Assembly: GCF_016918765.2 (NCBI RefSeq)
Contig: NZ_CP092104.1
Coordinates: forward strand, 3,038,001-3,102,000
Reading direction: 5' to 3'
Source: Flagellatimonas centrodinii
GTDB taxonomy: Bacteria; Pseudomonadota; Gammaproteobacteria; Nevskiales; Nevskiaceae
DNA length: 64,000 nucleotides
Shown here piece by piece: positions 34,007-43,886 of the stretch. Positions within the stretch are counted from its first letter, which is position 1; every line of letters begins with the position of its first letter. Made by a program: the position numbers and the translations under genes. The notes under the pieces were generated by a model. That model was not told the DNA's origin. It did no database searches and saw only the letters and a list, made by a program, of their open reading frames with translations.

Positions 34007-34624
34007 TCACGGTCGAATGACCGTTGCATTGGCATGACCCAGCAGCACCGCACGCGCCTGTGCCGACTCGGCCTGCGTCTCGCTGGAATAGGGGCCGACC
34101 CGAACCCGATGAATGGTCTTGCCGTTGACAGCCGCACTCAGCACGCGCGCCGGCAGGTCAGCCACCCGCAGCGTTTCCCGCACCTGCTCGGCGCCTTCAC
34201 GGGCGCTGTACGCCCCCACCTGTACCCACCATCCGCCGCTGGGCGCGGCACTGGGGGCGACGGTCGGCGCCGGTGTCGGCCGCGGCGCCGGCGTGGCCAC
34301 CGGCGGCGTGCGCGCGACGACCGGGGGCTCGGGCTGTGCCACTGCCGGTGCGGGATCCGGCACGTCCGCCATCGGCCAATCACCAGCCGCGTCATCGGTG
34401 GCGTCGGGCGCGGCCGCTGGCGGAGTCGGCACGGCCGACGGCTGAACGGCAGCGGCGTCAACCGTGGTACGCGCCGGGGCATCGGGGTTCCGCAGGTCGA
34501 ATACGGTGGTCTGTTCACTGCGCTCGCCCGGCGGCGGCGGTGCCGGCAGCAGCGCCGCCAGCAACCAGGCCAGTCCAATCAGCAGCAGCCCTCCCACCAG
34601 GCGGCGCTTCAGCGTGTCATCCAT
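34007..34624 (-). CDS. dedD: SPOR-domain cell-division protein, DedD-like
   Basis: This 205-residue bitopic protein starts at ATG 34624 (GGAGG six bases upstream). One N-terminal membrane segment (LVGGLLLIGLAWLLAALLP, about 8-26) is followed by a long Ala/Pro-rich linker (repeated APAPRPTPAPT-type stretches, about 60-125) and a C-terminal SPOR domain (GWWVQVGAYSAREGAEQVRE, VRVGPYSSETQAESAQARA). SPOR domains bind denuded peptidoglycan at the septum. It overlaps the folC stop by 8 bp, so it is translationally coupled, as in the canonical folC-dedD-cvpA-purF order. Confidence 0.9.
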   Translation of the reverse strand: MDDTLKRRLVGGLLLIGLAWLLAALLPAPPPPGERSEQTTVFDLRNPDAPARTTVDAAAVQPSAVPTPPAAAPDATDDAAGDWPMADVPDPAPAVAQPEPPVVARTPPVATPAPRPTPAPTVAPSAAPSGGWWVQVGAYSAREGAEQVRETLRVADLPARVLSAAVNGKTIHRVRVGPYSSETQAESAQARAVLLGHANATVIRP

Positions 34625-35873
34625 CGAGAGCCTCCAGCGCGGCGGCAACAGTCAGAAAGGATCCACAGACGAGAACGGTGCTGGCACCCTCGGTTGCGGC
34701 CAGCGCTGCCGCCATGGTCGCATGGGTGCCCTGGACCGGCACCTGCCCGCCCAGACGTGCACGCAGAACCTCCGCGGTCAGCCCCCGCGGCGGCGGCAGG
34801 TCCACCAGGTGAACGGCGCTCACCACCGTCGCCAGGATGGCGCCGATCGCCTCCACCGGCTTGTCATCAAGCATGCCGAGCACGGCCATGATCGGGCCCG
34901 GCTGCTGACGCAGCACCGGCACCAGGGCGCGCATGGCTTCCGCGTTGTGGGCGACATCCAGCAGCAGGCGGCCCCGGCGCTCACAACGGCCGGGCACCTG
35001 CCACGCCGCGAGAGCAGCGACGATGACCTCGGGGGGCAGAGGGAGACGGTCGCCCAGCGAATCCAACAAGTGCAGCACCGCCGCCGCATTGCGCACCTGA
35101 TGGGCCCCCGGCAACCGTGGCATCGGCCATTGCCGGTCACCCCAGCGGCTTGCCGGCAGTTGCCATCCATCGGCAGCCATCGGCAGCTGCGCCGGCAGTC
35201 GCGAGGGGTTGATGCCATTTGCCGTCAACGCATCCGCCACTGTTGACGGCCATTCCGGTTCGGCCCAGATCGCCGGACGTCCGGCGCGAAACACGCCCGC
35301 CTTCTCCCGGGCGACCGCCTCGATCGTGTGCCCCAGCCAGTCACCATGGTCGAGCCCGATACTGGTGACCAGTGCGGCGTCGGCGTCGATCAGGTTGACC
35401 GCGTCGAGGCGACCGCCGAGCCCGACCTCGAGCACCTGAATCTCGCACCCTGCCTCGCGGAACAGCCACAGGGCCGCCAACGTGCCGAACTCGAAATAGG
35501 TCAGTGGCACATCGCCGCGCGCGGCCTCGATGGCGACGAAGGCGGTGATCAGGGCCGGGTCATCGACGTCGACGCCGTCGATGTGAATGCGCTCGTTGTA
35601 GCGACGTAGATGCGGCGAGGTGAAGCGCCCCACCCGCTTGCCGGCACGCCGCAGGATGTCGGCGGCAAGCACCGTACAGGCGCCCTTGCCGTTGGTACCA
35701 GCGATGGTCAGGGTGAGCGGTGGCTGCTGGCGCAAGCCGAGCCGGTCGGCGACCTCTGTGACCCGCGTCAGACCCAGTTCAATGGCCCGGGGATGCTGGC
35801 GGGTCTGCCAGTCCAGCCATTCGTCCAGCGTCGCGTTCGGGCCGGGTGCTGCGCCGGCCCAGGGGCCCAGCAT
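34617..35873 (-). CDS. folC: bifunctional folylpolyglutamate/dihydrofolate synthase
   Basis: This 418-residue Mur-ligase-like enzyme adds glutamates to folates and makes dihydrofolate from dihydropteroate. The ATP loop is IAGTNGKGACT (about residues 57-67), followed by the folate-binding FTSPHLRRYNERIHIDG and the Mur-type centre TSIGLDHGDWLGHTIEAVAREKAGVF. The second Mur domain has LDVAHNAEAM. The length is standard. It starts one base after the accD stop, so the two are a unit. It is upstream of dedD in the same transcript. Confidence 0.95.
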   Translation of the reverse strand: MLGPWAGAAPGPNATLDEWLDWQTRQHPRAIELGLTRVTEVADRLGLRQQPPLTLTIAGTNGKGACTVLAADILRRAGKRVGRFTSPHLRRYNERIHIDGVDVDDPALITAFVAIEAARGDVPLTYFEFGTLAALWLFREAGCEIQVLEVGLGGRLDAVNLIDADAALVTSIGLDHGDWLGHTIEAVAREKAGVFRAGRPAIWAEPEWPSTVADALTANGINPSRLPAQLPMAADGWQLPASRWGDRQWPMPRLPGAHQVRNAAAVLHLLDSLGDRLPLPPEVIVAALAAWQVPGRCERRGRLLLDVAHNAEAMRALVPVLRQQPGPIMAVLGMLDDKPVEAIGAILATVVSAVHLVDLPPPRGLTAEVLRARLGGQVPVQGTHATMAAALAATEGASTVLVCGSFLTVAAALEALDG

Positions 35874-36740
35874 TCAGGCAGCGTCCGACACGAAATGCGT
35901 GAGCATGGCCAGCAGACGATGCAGGCGTTCACGCATTTCACGGCGATCGATGATCAGGTCGATATGGCCGCTCTCCAGCAAGAATTCGGCGCGCTGGAAG
36001 CCTTCGGGCAGTTTCTGACGAACCGTCTGCTCAATCACCCGCGGTCCGGCAAAGCCGATCAGCGCCTTGGGCTCGGCCACGTTGATGTCGCCGAGCATGG
36101 CCAGACTGGCGGACACGCCGCCCATCGTCGGGTGGGTCATCACCGACACGAATGGCAGCCCGCGGTCGGCAAGCTGCGCCAGCGCCGCCGAGGTCTTGGC
36201 CATCTGCATCAGCGAGAACAGCGATTCCTGCATGCGCGCACCACCCGTGGCGCTGAAGCAGATCAGCGGTACGCCGTGCTCGATCGCCGCCTGTACCGCG
36301 CGAACGAATTTCTCGCCCACCACCGAGCCCATCGACCCGCCCATGAATTCGAACTCGAAGGCTGCGGCGACCACTGGCAGTCCGATGAGCTTTCCGCGCA
36401 TGACGATGAGCGCGTCCTGTTCGCCGGTCTGGCTCTGCGCTTCCTTCAGACGATCACGATACTTGCGGCTGTCCTTGAAGCGCAGGGGATCGGTCGGCGT
36501 GACGCCCTGCCCGATCTCCTCCCGCGGTTCCGGGTCGAGAAACTGGTCGAGCCGCAGGCGGGCGCCGATGGCGCGGTGGGTGCCGCACTTGGGGCAGACC
36601 TCCAGCGTGCGTTCCAGCTCGGCCCGATACAGCACCGACTGGCAGCTGCCGCACTTGGTCCACAGGCCCTCAGGCACATTGCGCTTGCGGTTCGACGGGC
36701 TGTTGAGCTTGGAGGCAGTCAGTTTGTCGAGCCAGCTCAT
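35874..36740 (-). CDS. accD: acetyl-CoA carboxylase carboxyltransferase subunit beta
   Basis: This 288-residue protein carries the four-cysteine zinc ribbon [24 protein letters not shown] at residues about 31-54 and the crotonase-like carboxyltransferase domain with [35 protein letters not shown] and [16 protein letters not shown]. It transfers the carboxyl group from biotin to acetyl-CoA together with AccA, the first step of fatty-acid synthesis. It is between trpA and folC as in pseudomonads. Confidence 0.96.
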   Translation of the reverse strand: MSWLDKLTASKLNSPSNRKRNVPEGLWTKCGSCQSVLYRAELERTLEVCPKCGTHRAIGARLRLDQFLDPEPREEIGQGVTPTDPLRFKDSRKYRDRLKEAQSQTGEQDALIVMRGKLIGLPVVAAAFEFEFMGGSMGSVVGEKFVRAVQAAIEHGVPLICFSATGGARMQESLFSLMQMAKTSAALAQLADRGLPFVSVMTHPTMGGVSASLAMLGDINVAEPKALIGFAGPRVIEQTVRQKLPEGFQRAEFLLESGHIDLIIDRREMRERLHRLLAMLTHFVSDAA

Positions 36741-36791
36741 GTCAGTCGGTCCAGTGCGATTCGGCGGGAAGGGGACATTGGCGTCATGGCC

Positions 36792-37601
36792 TCATGATAG
36801 TGAATCGAGCGCTCGGCGAATGTCCGCAAGGGTCGCCCCCAGCAATGCCGGCAGTGTCTCCGGCGCTTCCTGATGCTGTTGGATCAGGGTGACCAGGGCA
36901 CTGCCCACCACCACACCATCGGACACCGCGCCCACGGCCCGGGCCGAGGCGGCGTCCCGAATCCCGAAGCCGACGGCCACCGGCAACGCGGTGTGGCGAC
37001 GAATGATGTCGATACGCTCACGGACGCTGTCGACATCCAGGGTGGCGGCACCGGTCACGCCCTTCAACGACACGTAGTAGAGATAACCGCTGGCCACCTC
37101 GGCCACCTTGGCGATGCGGGCATCGGCGGTGGTCGGCGACAACAGGAAAATGCTGTCGAGCCCGGCCGCGCGCAGCGGTGTGAGGTAGGCCTCGGCTTCT
37201 TCCACCGCCAGGTCGACAATCAGGATGCCGTCGACGCCAGCGTCGCGGGCGGCGGTGGCGAAGTCCTCGATCCCGAAGCGCTCGATCGGGTTGAGGTAAC
37301 CCATCAACACCACCGGCGTCTGCTCGTCGCGGGTGCGGAACAACCGCACCATCTCCAACACCTTGCGCAGGGTGGTACCGGCCTGCAAGGCACGCTCGCA
37401 TGCCAGCTGGATGACCGGACCGTCCGCCATCGGGTCGGAAAACGGTACACCCAGCTCCACCACGTCAGCACCGGCTTCCACCAGCGCATGCATCAGATCT
37501 GGGGTGTGTCGGGGATGCGGATCGCCCGCGGTGATGAACGGGATCAGTGCCTTGCGTCCCTGCTCGCGCAGTCGGTCAAGCGTCGGTTTCAGTCGGCTCA
37601 T
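36792..37601 (-). CDS. trpA: tryptophan synthase alpha chain
   Basis: This 269-residue TIM barrel cleaves indole-3-glycerol phosphate to indole for the beta chain. The catalytic Glu is in [17 protein letters not shown] (about residue 49-65); the catalytic Asp is in [13 protein letters not shown]. The phosphate-binding parts GVTGA and VGFGIRD are present. It follows trpB by 46 bp on the same strand. The order trpF-trpB-trpA-accD is typical of gammaproteobacteria outside the enterics, where trpEGDC lie elsewhere. Confidence 0.97.
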   Translation of the reverse strand: MSRLKPTLDRLREQGRKALIPFITAGDPHPRHTPDLMHALVEAGADVVELGVPFSDPMADGPVIQLACERALQAGTTLRKVLEMVRLFRTRDEQTPVVLMGYLNPIERFGIEDFATAARDAGVDGILIVDLAVEEAEAYLTPLRAAGLDSIFLLSPTTADARIAKVAEVASGYLYYVSLKGVTGAATLDVDSVRERIDIIRRHTALPVAVGFGIRDAASARAVGAVSDGVVVGSALVTLIQQHQEAPETLPALLGATLADIRRALDSLS

Positions 37602-37647
37602 GGGGTTCGGCTCGAATGGCGCGCAATGGAGAGGAGAAGAAGGCGCG

Positions 37648-38847
37648 TCACGTCAGTTCGATACCGTCCATGCGGGCGACCGTGAAGATGTCCTTGTCGC
37701 CACGGCCGGAAAGGTTGATGACGATGTGCTGGTCGGGGCGCATCGTGGCGGCCAGCACTTTGGCGTAGGCCACCGCATGCGCCGACTCGAGCGCCGGGAT
37801 GATGCCTTCGACCCGGGTCAGCTCGTGAAAGGCGGCCAGCGCGTCATCATCGTTGATGGCGGTATAGGTGACCCGACCAGTGTCCTTCAGCCAGGCATGT
37901 TCGGGGCCGACGCCGGGGTAGTCGAGACCCGCGGATACCGAATGGGTGCCGATGATCTGGCCGTCGGCATCGGACATGACGTAGGTCTTGTTGCCATGCA
38001 GGACGCCGGGGCGGCCAGCAGACAGCGGCGCCGCATGATCGGGCGTGTCGATTCCATGCCCCCCGGCCTCGACACCGTAAAGCGCCACTTCGGCATGCGG
38101 AATCAGGGGGTGGAACATGCCGATGGCGTTGGACCCACCGCCGACACAGGCGACCATGGCATCGGGCAGTCGGCCGATCTGCTCGGGACACTGCACCAGC
38201 AGTTCGCGTCCGACCACCGCGTTGAAGTCCCGAACCAGCATCGGGTACGGGTGCGGGCCGGCGACGGTGCCGATGACATAGAAGGTGTCATCCACATTCG
38301 TCACCCAGTCGCGCAGGGCTTCATTGAGCGCATCCTTGAGCGTGCGCGTGCCCGAGTGCACCGGAATCACTTCTGCGCCCAGCAGCTTCATTCGGTAGAC
38401 GTTGGGCGACTGTCGCTGGACATCTTCGGCGCCCATGTAAACCACGCACTTCAACCCCAGCCGCGCGGCGATGGTGGCCGAGGCAACGCCATGCTGCCCG
38501 GCGCCGGTCTCGGCAATGATGCGGGTCTTGCCCAGATGCTTGGCCAACAGGGCCTGGCCCACCGTGTTGTTGATCTTGTGGGCGCCGGTGTGATTCAGGT
38601 CTTCGCGCTTCAGCCAGATCTGCGCCCCGCCCCAGCGGGTGGTCAGGCGTTCAGCCGGATAGAGCGGACTCGGCCGCCCGACGTAATGCTTCAAATCGCG
38701 GTCGAGTTCGGCGCGAAACGCAGGATCGTCCTTGAGCGCGGCATAGGCTTCGGTCAGACGCGCCAGCGGCTCCATCAGGGTTTCGGCGACGAACTGCCCG
38801 CCGTAAGGGCCGAAATGGCCGCGGGCATCGGGATAGTCGTAGGACAT
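37648..38847 (-). CDS. trpB: tryptophan synthase beta chain
   Basis: This 399-residue PLP enzyme condenses indole and serine. It begins [20 protein letters not shown]. The PLP lysine is in [15 protein letters not shown] (about residue 90), the Glu in [10 protein letters not shown], and the phosphate loop [13 protein letters not shown] is intact. ATG at 38847 is one base before the trpF stop region, so the pair is tightly coupled; the longer open frame upstream runs through trpF and is a shadow. Confidence 0.97.
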   Translation of the reverse strand: MSYDYPDARGHFGPYGGQFVAETLMEPLARLTEAYAALKDDPAFRAELDRDLKHYVGRPSPLYPAERLTTRWGGAQIWLKREDLNHTGAHKINNTVGQALLAKHLGKTRIIAETGAGQHGVASATIAARLGLKCVVYMGAEDVQRQSPNVYRMKLLGAEVIPVHSGTRTLKDALNEALRDWVTNVDDTFYVIGTVAGPHPYPMLVRDFNAVVGRELLVQCPEQIGRLPDAMVACVGGGSNAIGMFHPLIPHAEVALYGVEAGGHGIDTPDHAAPLSAGRPGVLHGNKTYVMSDADGQIIGTHSVSAGLDYPGVGPEHAWLKDTGRVTYTAINDDDALAAFHELTRVEGIIPALESAHAVAYAKVLAATMRPDQHIVINLSGRGDKDIFTVARMDGIELT

Positions 38848-38848
38848 G

Positions 38849-39526
38849 TCAGGACCGGTTGGGAGGTTGCGGCATCCGGCGGGCGTCTGCTTCGCGTACC
38901 GCCGCGACGAAGTCCGCCATTTTGCCGGAATCCTTGATCCCCGGTGCGGATTCAATGCCACTTGAGACATCCACCGCATATGGCCACGCCTGTGCGACGG
39001 CCTGCGCGACGTTGCCGGCATCAAGGCCACCGGCGACAAACAGCGGGCGCCCGATGTCGGTTCGCGCCCGCGCCCAGTCGAAGGCCTGGCCACTTCCACC
39101 CATTTCACCGGGGGCATGACCGTCGAGCAGCAGTGCTGCGGCACCCGGATGCGCGGCCGCTTCCGCCACCAGATCGATCGCGGTATCGCGCATCGCCACG
39201 GCACGCAGGTATGGCGTGTTCCAGCGGCCACAGAAATCCGCCGTCTCACGTCCATGGAACTGCAGCCAGTCCGGGCGGAACTGCGACAGCGCCGCCGCCA
39301 CGTCAGCGTCGCTGGCATCCTTGAACAAGGCCACACTGGCCACCCCGGGGGGCAGTCGTTGTCGCAAACTTTCAGCGTGATCGGCAGTGACGTACCGGGG
39401 GCTTGCGGGAACCAGCACGAAGCCGACCAGATCGACGCCCAACAACACCGCCGCATCAACATCGGCCGCGCGGGTCATGCCACAAAACTTGATGCGGGTC
39501 CGGTAGGGGCCGGCGGGGAGGCTCAT
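38849..39526 (-). CDS. trpF: phosphoribosylanthranilate isomerase
   Basis: This 225-residue TIM barrel shows the family start [17 protein letters not shown], with the catalytic Cys in KFCGMT, and the catalytic Asp and phosphate site in [15 protein letters not shown] and [19 protein letters not shown]. It opens the ring of phosphoribosylanthranilate in tryptophan synthesis. Its start overlaps the truA stop by 4 bp (39523-39526), which shows coupling within the block. Confidence 0.95.
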   Translation of the reverse strand: MSLPAGPYRTRIKFCGMTRAADVDAAVLLGVDLVGFVLVPASPRYVTADHAESLRQRLPPGVASVALFKDASDADVAAALSQFRPDWLQFHGRETADFCGRWNTPYLRAVAMRDTAIDLVAEAAAHPGAAALLLDGHAPGEMGGSGQAFDWARARTDIGRPLFVAGGLDAGNVAQAVAQAWPYAVDVSSGIESAPGIKDSGKMADFVAAVREADARRMPQPPNRS

Positions 39527-40317
39527 GCGGTCGGAAACCAGGGCGTGGGCGGTGGCGGAAGGTCGAATTCCGCCGCGTAACGAGGGCCGACGAAGTATAA
39601 GCCGTCAGCCGCGGCGGTCATGCCGGCAAGCCGCCGGTCGCGCGCTGCCAGCACTGCCGCGACCCAAGAAACCGGTTGCCGGCCGTACCCGACTTCCGCC
39701 AGCGTGCCGACGATGTTGCGAACCATATGGTGGAGGAAGGCATTGCCGCCGACATCAACCAGCACGAAGTCACCCTGACGGCGAACGCTGACGGTTTCCA
39801 GGCGCCGCACCGGCGAGGGCGCCTGGCACTGCGAATCGCGAAAGCTGCTGAAGTCGTGTTCGCCCAGCAGCGCCTGTGCAGCCTCGGCCATGGCCTCGAC
39901 ATCCAGCGGACGCAGCAACCAGGTCGCGCGGCGGGCCAGCAGGGCGCTGCGGGTGCGCCGGTTGTGGATGACGTAGCGGTAGTCGCGACGAATGGCACCG
40001 AAACGGGCATGGAACGCCGCCGGCACCGGTTGTACCCAGCGCAGGCTGATGTCCTCCGGCAACAGGCTGTTGACGCCAAACAACCAGCTGTCGGCGCGAC
40101 GCGGGGCGGCGCTGTCGAAATGCACCACCTGCTGCAGGGCGTGCACCCCGGCATCGGTGCGACCGGCGGTGATGACCGCCACCGGTGCATCGGCAACCGT
40201 CGACAGGGCCGCTTCGAGGGTGCCCTGAACCGTCGCCCGGCCGGGCAGCGACTGCCAGCCCGAATAGGCGGTGCCCTGATACTCCACCCCCGCAGCCCAG
40301 CGGGTCAGCGTGGCCAT
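39523..40317 (-). CDS. truA: tRNA pseudouridine(38-40) synthase
   Basis: This 264-residue enzyme modifies uridines 38-40 in the tRNA anticodon arm. The start WAAGVEYQGTAYSGWQ and the active-site motif AGRTDAGVHALQQVVHFD (catalytic Asp near residue 54) are clear, as is VDVGGNAFLHHMVRNIVGTLAEVGYG near the end. ATG 40317 is chosen; an open frame goes on to 40560 but overlaps the EcfT-like gene, whose stop already lies at 40305. The truA-trpF adjacency is canonical. Confidence 0.95.
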   Translation of the reverse strand: MATLTRWAAGVEYQGTAYSGWQSLPGRATVQGTLEAALSTVADAPVAVITAGRTDAGVHALQQVVHFDSAAPRRADSWLFGVNSLLPEDISLRWVQPVPAAFHARFGAIRRDYRYVIHNRRTRSALLARRATWLLRPLDVEAMAEAAQALLGEHDFSSFRDSQCQAPSPVRRLETVSVRRQGDFVLVDVGGNAFLHHMVRNIVGTLAEVGYGRQPVSWVAAVLAARDRRLAGMTAAADGLYFVGPRYAAEFDLPPPPTPWFPTA

Positions 40318-40973
40318 GTCAGCACCGCCAGCAGCAGCAACAACAACAGCAGCCATTCCGAGCGCGCGGGAACTGCACACCCGACGGCAGTGGCGTCGTC
40401 GTCTGGAGGCTGCTGCTCGAGGCCGGCAATCCAGGCCGACGCCAACGCCAGGCCGCCCTGCCCGTCGGCCCGTAGCGCCCGATAGCGGGCTTCGACGCCG
40501 TCGAGCGCGGCCAGCGTCAAGGCCAACCGGCGGGTAAAGCGTTCGGTCGGCACCCGGCACATCCGCAGCGGTCGCAGCAGTTGATCAAACGCGCCGACCA
40601 GCTGCGGCACCGGCGTGGTTGCCATCAGCCAGTAGACCGCAGTGACCAGGCTGAGCAGCACCAACACCCGTCGGCTCCCTTCCAGCAGGCCTTCGTGGCT
40701 GAAGCCCGGGGTCCAGACGGTCAAGGGTTCGCCGGGGGTAAACCCCAGATAGAGCACCAGGATTGACAGCAGTAGCCACCGCAAACGGCCGATGCCGAAC
40801 CACAGCCGCGGTAGCGCTGCCGGGCTACTGTGGCGATAGCCGGCGAGCAGCAACAGCGTCAGCACCGTCAGGTCAGGCAGCGGTAGCCCACCCAGGGACG
40901 GCGCCACGATCAGCAGCGCCAACAGCCGGGTCAGCGGCTGCAGACCCCGGGTCCGTGCCGCGCCATCAGCCAA
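40305..40973 (-). CDS. lone EcfT/CbiQ-like membrane protein
   Basis: This 222-residue protein has about five hydrophobic segments (LTRLLALLIVAPSLGGLPL, LTVLTLLLLAGY, LRWLLLSILVLYLGF, RVLVLLSLVTAVYWLMATT and a C-terminal LLLLLLLLAVLTWP). The middle part SRRVLVLLSLVTAVYWLMAT...LVGAFDQLLRPLRMCRVPTERFTRRLALTLAALDGVEARYRAL resembles the T component of energy-coupling-factor transporters, with the Arg/Ala-containing coupling helices. No ATPase or substrate subunit is nearby. It overlaps fimV (8 bp) and truA (13 bp), so it is part of the operon. The role is unknown. Confidence 0.7.
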   Translation of the reverse strand: MADGAARTRGLQPLTRLLALLIVAPSLGGLPLPDLTVLTLLLLAGYRHSSPAALPRLWFGIGRLRWLLLSILVLYLGFTPGEPLTVWTPGFSHEGLLEGSRRVLVLLSLVTAVYWLMATTPVPQLVGAFDQLLRPLRMCRVPTERFTRRLALTLAALDGVEARYRALRADGQGGLALASAWIAGLEQQPPDDDATAVGCAVPARSEWLLLLLLLLAVLTWPR

Positions 40974-43797
40974 GGCGCGAAATCAACGCCCGGGCGTCGG
41001 ACTTCTGGGCCTCGCTGCCCTGGGCCAGCACCTCGTCGAGCAGCACGCGGGCCATCTCGTTGTCACCCATGTCGACATAGGCTCGCGCCAGATCAAGCTT
41101 GGTGCCGGCCTCGTCACCGGAAGAGATGACATCGCTGTCGGATTCAAGCTCGAAATCATCCAGCTTGAATTCCTCGATGGTGGCGCTGTCGACTTCAATT
41201 CCATCGTCGCCGCCTTCCGCAGCGGGCTCGACACCGAGGTCGAATTCGGCCAGGTCCAGTTCCAGGGGGACCGACGCGGCATCGCCTGCATTGGCGATGT
41301 CGGATGCGGGCGGCGGCGTTTCGGCTGGCGGCTCGGTATCGAGCTCCGGCAAGGACAGACCATCGCCGGGCACGTCGGCCACGGGGGCATCGACCGGCGA
41401 TTCAACCGACAGCAGCGATTCGTCTGCGCTCTCCGGGCTCGACGGCGGCGGCGATGCCAGTGTGTCGTCTGCGCCGAAGTCATCGAGCCGGAACTCGAGC
41501 GAGTTGTCGGAAACGGATTCGGTGTCGTCGCCGGCGGCGGCCGGCGCATCAGCGCGGTTCTCATCCGACAGGTCGAGCGCGGGTGTCGACGCCATCACGG
41601 CATCAATATCGTCGAGCTGGAAGTCCAGCACGTTGTCCCCCGGTGGGGCTTCCGCCGGTTGCGGTTCCGACGTGGCGGCGGCGCCCGGCGTGGCAGGTGT
41701 GTCGAATTCGAGATTGAAATCGACCTCATTGTCGGTGGCGGCGACGGTGTTGTCGCCCGCGGCGGAGGTCTCCTCGACGTCATCGAAGCTGAGGTCGAGA
41801 TCGGCCGACAGGGCACCATCATCGGTGCTTCCGGCATCGGCGAACAGCGACGAATCCGGCGCGATCTGGCTGCCGAACAGGGCCAGCTTTTGCCAATCGG
41901 CCGGTGAGACGTGTGGTCGCGCCGCCTCGGCGGCCTCGACAAACTCCAACGGCCGCCCGGCCGCGAAGTACACCTCGGCCAATTTGGCATGCAGGGCCCC
42001 ATCGTCTGGTGCCTTTTCCAGCGCTGCCTTCAGGGTCAGGGCGGCTTCGTCATACAGGCCGTAGGCCAAATGAATATCGGCTTCGGCAACCGGGTCCTGC
42101 GCGTTCAGATCGATCTGGACGGTATCAACCGAAAACTGGGCGGTGGCCTCGAAGTCGGTGGTCTCCGGAACAGGCTTGCGGCCGCTGTCGAGCGGCGCAT
42201 CGAAGACCTGGGTGGCATCGAAATCGGGGACCGCGTCATCATTGCCTTGACGATCATCCTCGGCGCCGGTCTTGGCGTAGGCCGCCATCACCGCAGCCTC
42301 GGCCTCGTCAGCCATGGCATCGGCGTCGGGCACCGAAGGCTTGGCCCCAGCGGCGGCAGCCGGCATGGCCACCGATGAAGGGCTCGACGGCATCACCTCG
42401 GGCGGCTGACGCTCACTGGTCTGCGCGCGGCGGCGGCGCCAGAGCACCCCAACCACGACGGCCACCAGCAGGGCCAGCAGCAGCAATGGCAGCAACAGTG
42501 CATCCAGCAGGCCAGGCTGTGCTGGCGGCGCGGCGGGGGCCGGCGTCGCCACTGGCGCCGGTGCCGGTGTTGGTGTGGCCAGCATCTCCGCCACGCGCTC
42601 GGCCCGACTGCCGGGCTCGGCCCGCTCTGCGGTCGCCAGCGGATCGGTCTCGGAGACGGCCGTTTCCGTATCTTCAGCTGTATCTGTATCTGTATCTGCA
42701 GCTGTATCTGTCGCCATTGCGGCCGAGACATCGCCCTCGGCGTCGCCCGATGCCGCCGATGGCGGAGCGTCTGCTGACGCATCGAGGTTAGACAGACGCT
42801 CGGTGTCGATCTCCGCAGCCGCGACCGGCGTCGGAGCCGGGGTTGCCGGCGGCGCTGTGGGTGTCGGTGTGATCGTCGGCCGCGGTGTGGGGGCCGGGGT
42901 CACCGCAGACGTTGCGGCCGGTGCCCGGCCAGCGGCAGCGCGCAGCGCCTGCACCTGTGCGGTCGCCGCCTCGGGGGATACCGCGCGCATGCTGTCCGCC
43001 GACGGCACGCTGAGCACCTGGCCCTTCATCAGGGCATTGATGCTGCCGTTGTCGAACGACCGGGGATTGGCGTTGTAGAGCGCCAGCATCACCTGATCGA
43101 CGGTCACGTTCTGAAGGCTGCGGACCACCTTCACGGTCACCGCCCAGAACGTTTCGCCGGCCGCGATCGGTCCGTACTCACTGACTGCGGCGGCTGTCGT
43201 CGTCGCCGCGCTGTTTGCGCTGGGGGCCGGAGTCGGGGTCGGGGGCGGCGCTTCCGCCAACACCGTGCCCGGCGGCAGCGGAACGAAGGTCACCTTCGGC
43301 GTTGACGCCGGTGCCGGTGCGGCCGTGACCGGTGTCACAGACGATGGTGTGGCCCCGGTGGAGCTGGACGCCGCTGCCGCATCCGCAGCCGCCACCCCCT
43401 CGGTGGCCAGCGTCGGCGGGTCGAGCAGCACGGTGTACTCCCGCAGAATCCGGTTGCCGGCGGAACGCACATCGAGCAGGAACATCAAAAAGGGTTCGCG
43501 TGCAGGGCGGTTGCCACTGACGGCGATATACGGAGTTGCGCCGGGTTTTACCTCGAACCGCAGATGCGACAGATAGTCTGCCCGTTCGATGCCCAGACGC
43601 TCGAACTCGGCGTTGTCTGCGAGGCGGGCTTGCAGGTTTTCCGCATCTTCCGCCGAAACGGCGAGCAGCGGGATTTGCGCGATGAAGGGCTGGTTGAGCC
43701 CCGACCGCACGTCGATGTCGCCCAACCCCAAGGCCAGAGCCATCGAGGACCAGCAAGCCATGCCCAACCCAGCGGCGGCGGAAATTCGGCGGCGCAT
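40966..43797 (-). CDS. fimV: FimV-like peptidoglycan/pilus assembly protein
   Basis: This 943-residue protein begins with a signal peptide (RRRISAAAGLGMACWSSMALA, cut before LGLGDI) and the FimV N-terminal domain (GLGDIDVRSGLNQPFIAQIPL, DYLSHLRFEVK). A LysM-like segment follows (VAAGETFWAVTVKVVRS...NVTVDQVMLALYNANPRSF), then a Pro/Ala/Thr-rich linker with an acidic Asp/Thr hexapeptide run, one membrane segment (LLDALLLPLLLLALLVAVVVGVLW), a very acidic cytoplasmic part and the C-terminal FimV/TPR cap GTKLDLARAYVDMGDNEMARVLL. ATG 43797 has GGGAGAGG upstream; ATG 43821 is an alternative. FimV helps assemble the type IV pilus secretin and polar complexes. Confidence 0.93.
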   Translation of the reverse strand: MRRRISAAAGLGMACWSSMALALGLGDIDVRSGLNQPFIAQIPLLAVSAEDAENLQARLADNAEFERLGIERADYLSHLRFEVKPGATPYIAVSGNRPAREPFLMFLLDVRSAGNRILREYTVLLDPPTLATEGVAAADAAAASSSTGATPSSVTPVTAAPAPASTPKVTFVPLPPGTVLAEAPPPTPTPAPSANSAATTTAAAVSEYGPIAAGETFWAVTVKVVRSLQNVTVDQVMLALYNANPRSFDNGSINALMKGQVLSVPSADSMRAVSPEAATAQVQALRAAAGRAPAATSAVTPAPTPRPTITPTPTAPPATPAPTPVAAAEIDTERLSNLDASADAPPSAASGDAEGDVSAAMATDTAADTDTDTAEDTETAVSETDPLATAERAEPGSRAERVAEMLATPTPAPAPVATPAPAAPPAQPGLLDALLLPLLLLALLVAVVVGVLWRRRRAQTSERQPPEVMPSSPSSVAMPAAAAGAKPSVPDADAMADEAEAAVMAAYAKTGAEDDRQGNDDAVPDFDATQVFDAPLDSGRKPVPETTDFEATAQFSVDTVQIDLNAQDPVAEADIHLAYGLYDEAALTLKAALEKAPDDGALHAKLAEVYFAAGRPLEFVEAAEAARPHVSPADWQKLALFGSQIAPDSSLFADAGSTDDGALSADLDLSFDDVEETSAAGDNTVAATDNEVDFNLEFDTPATPGAAATSEPQPAEAPPGDNVLDFQLDDIDAVMASTPALDLSDENRADAPAAAGDDTESVSDNSLEFRLDDFGADDTLASPPPSSPESADESLLSVESPVDAPVADVPGDGLSLPELDTEPPAETPPPASDIANAGDAASVPLELDLAEFDLGVEPAAEGGDDGIEVDSATIEEFKLDDFELESDSDVISSGDEAGTKLDLARAYVDMGDNEMARVLLDEVLAQGSEAQKSDARALISRLG

Positions 43798-43886
43798 ACC
43801 CCTCTCCCACGACAACGACATGCCCGCTTCATGTCGGAGCTTATTGACAGAGCGCGTGAACTTGCGCGGGTAAGCTGCTTTATACC

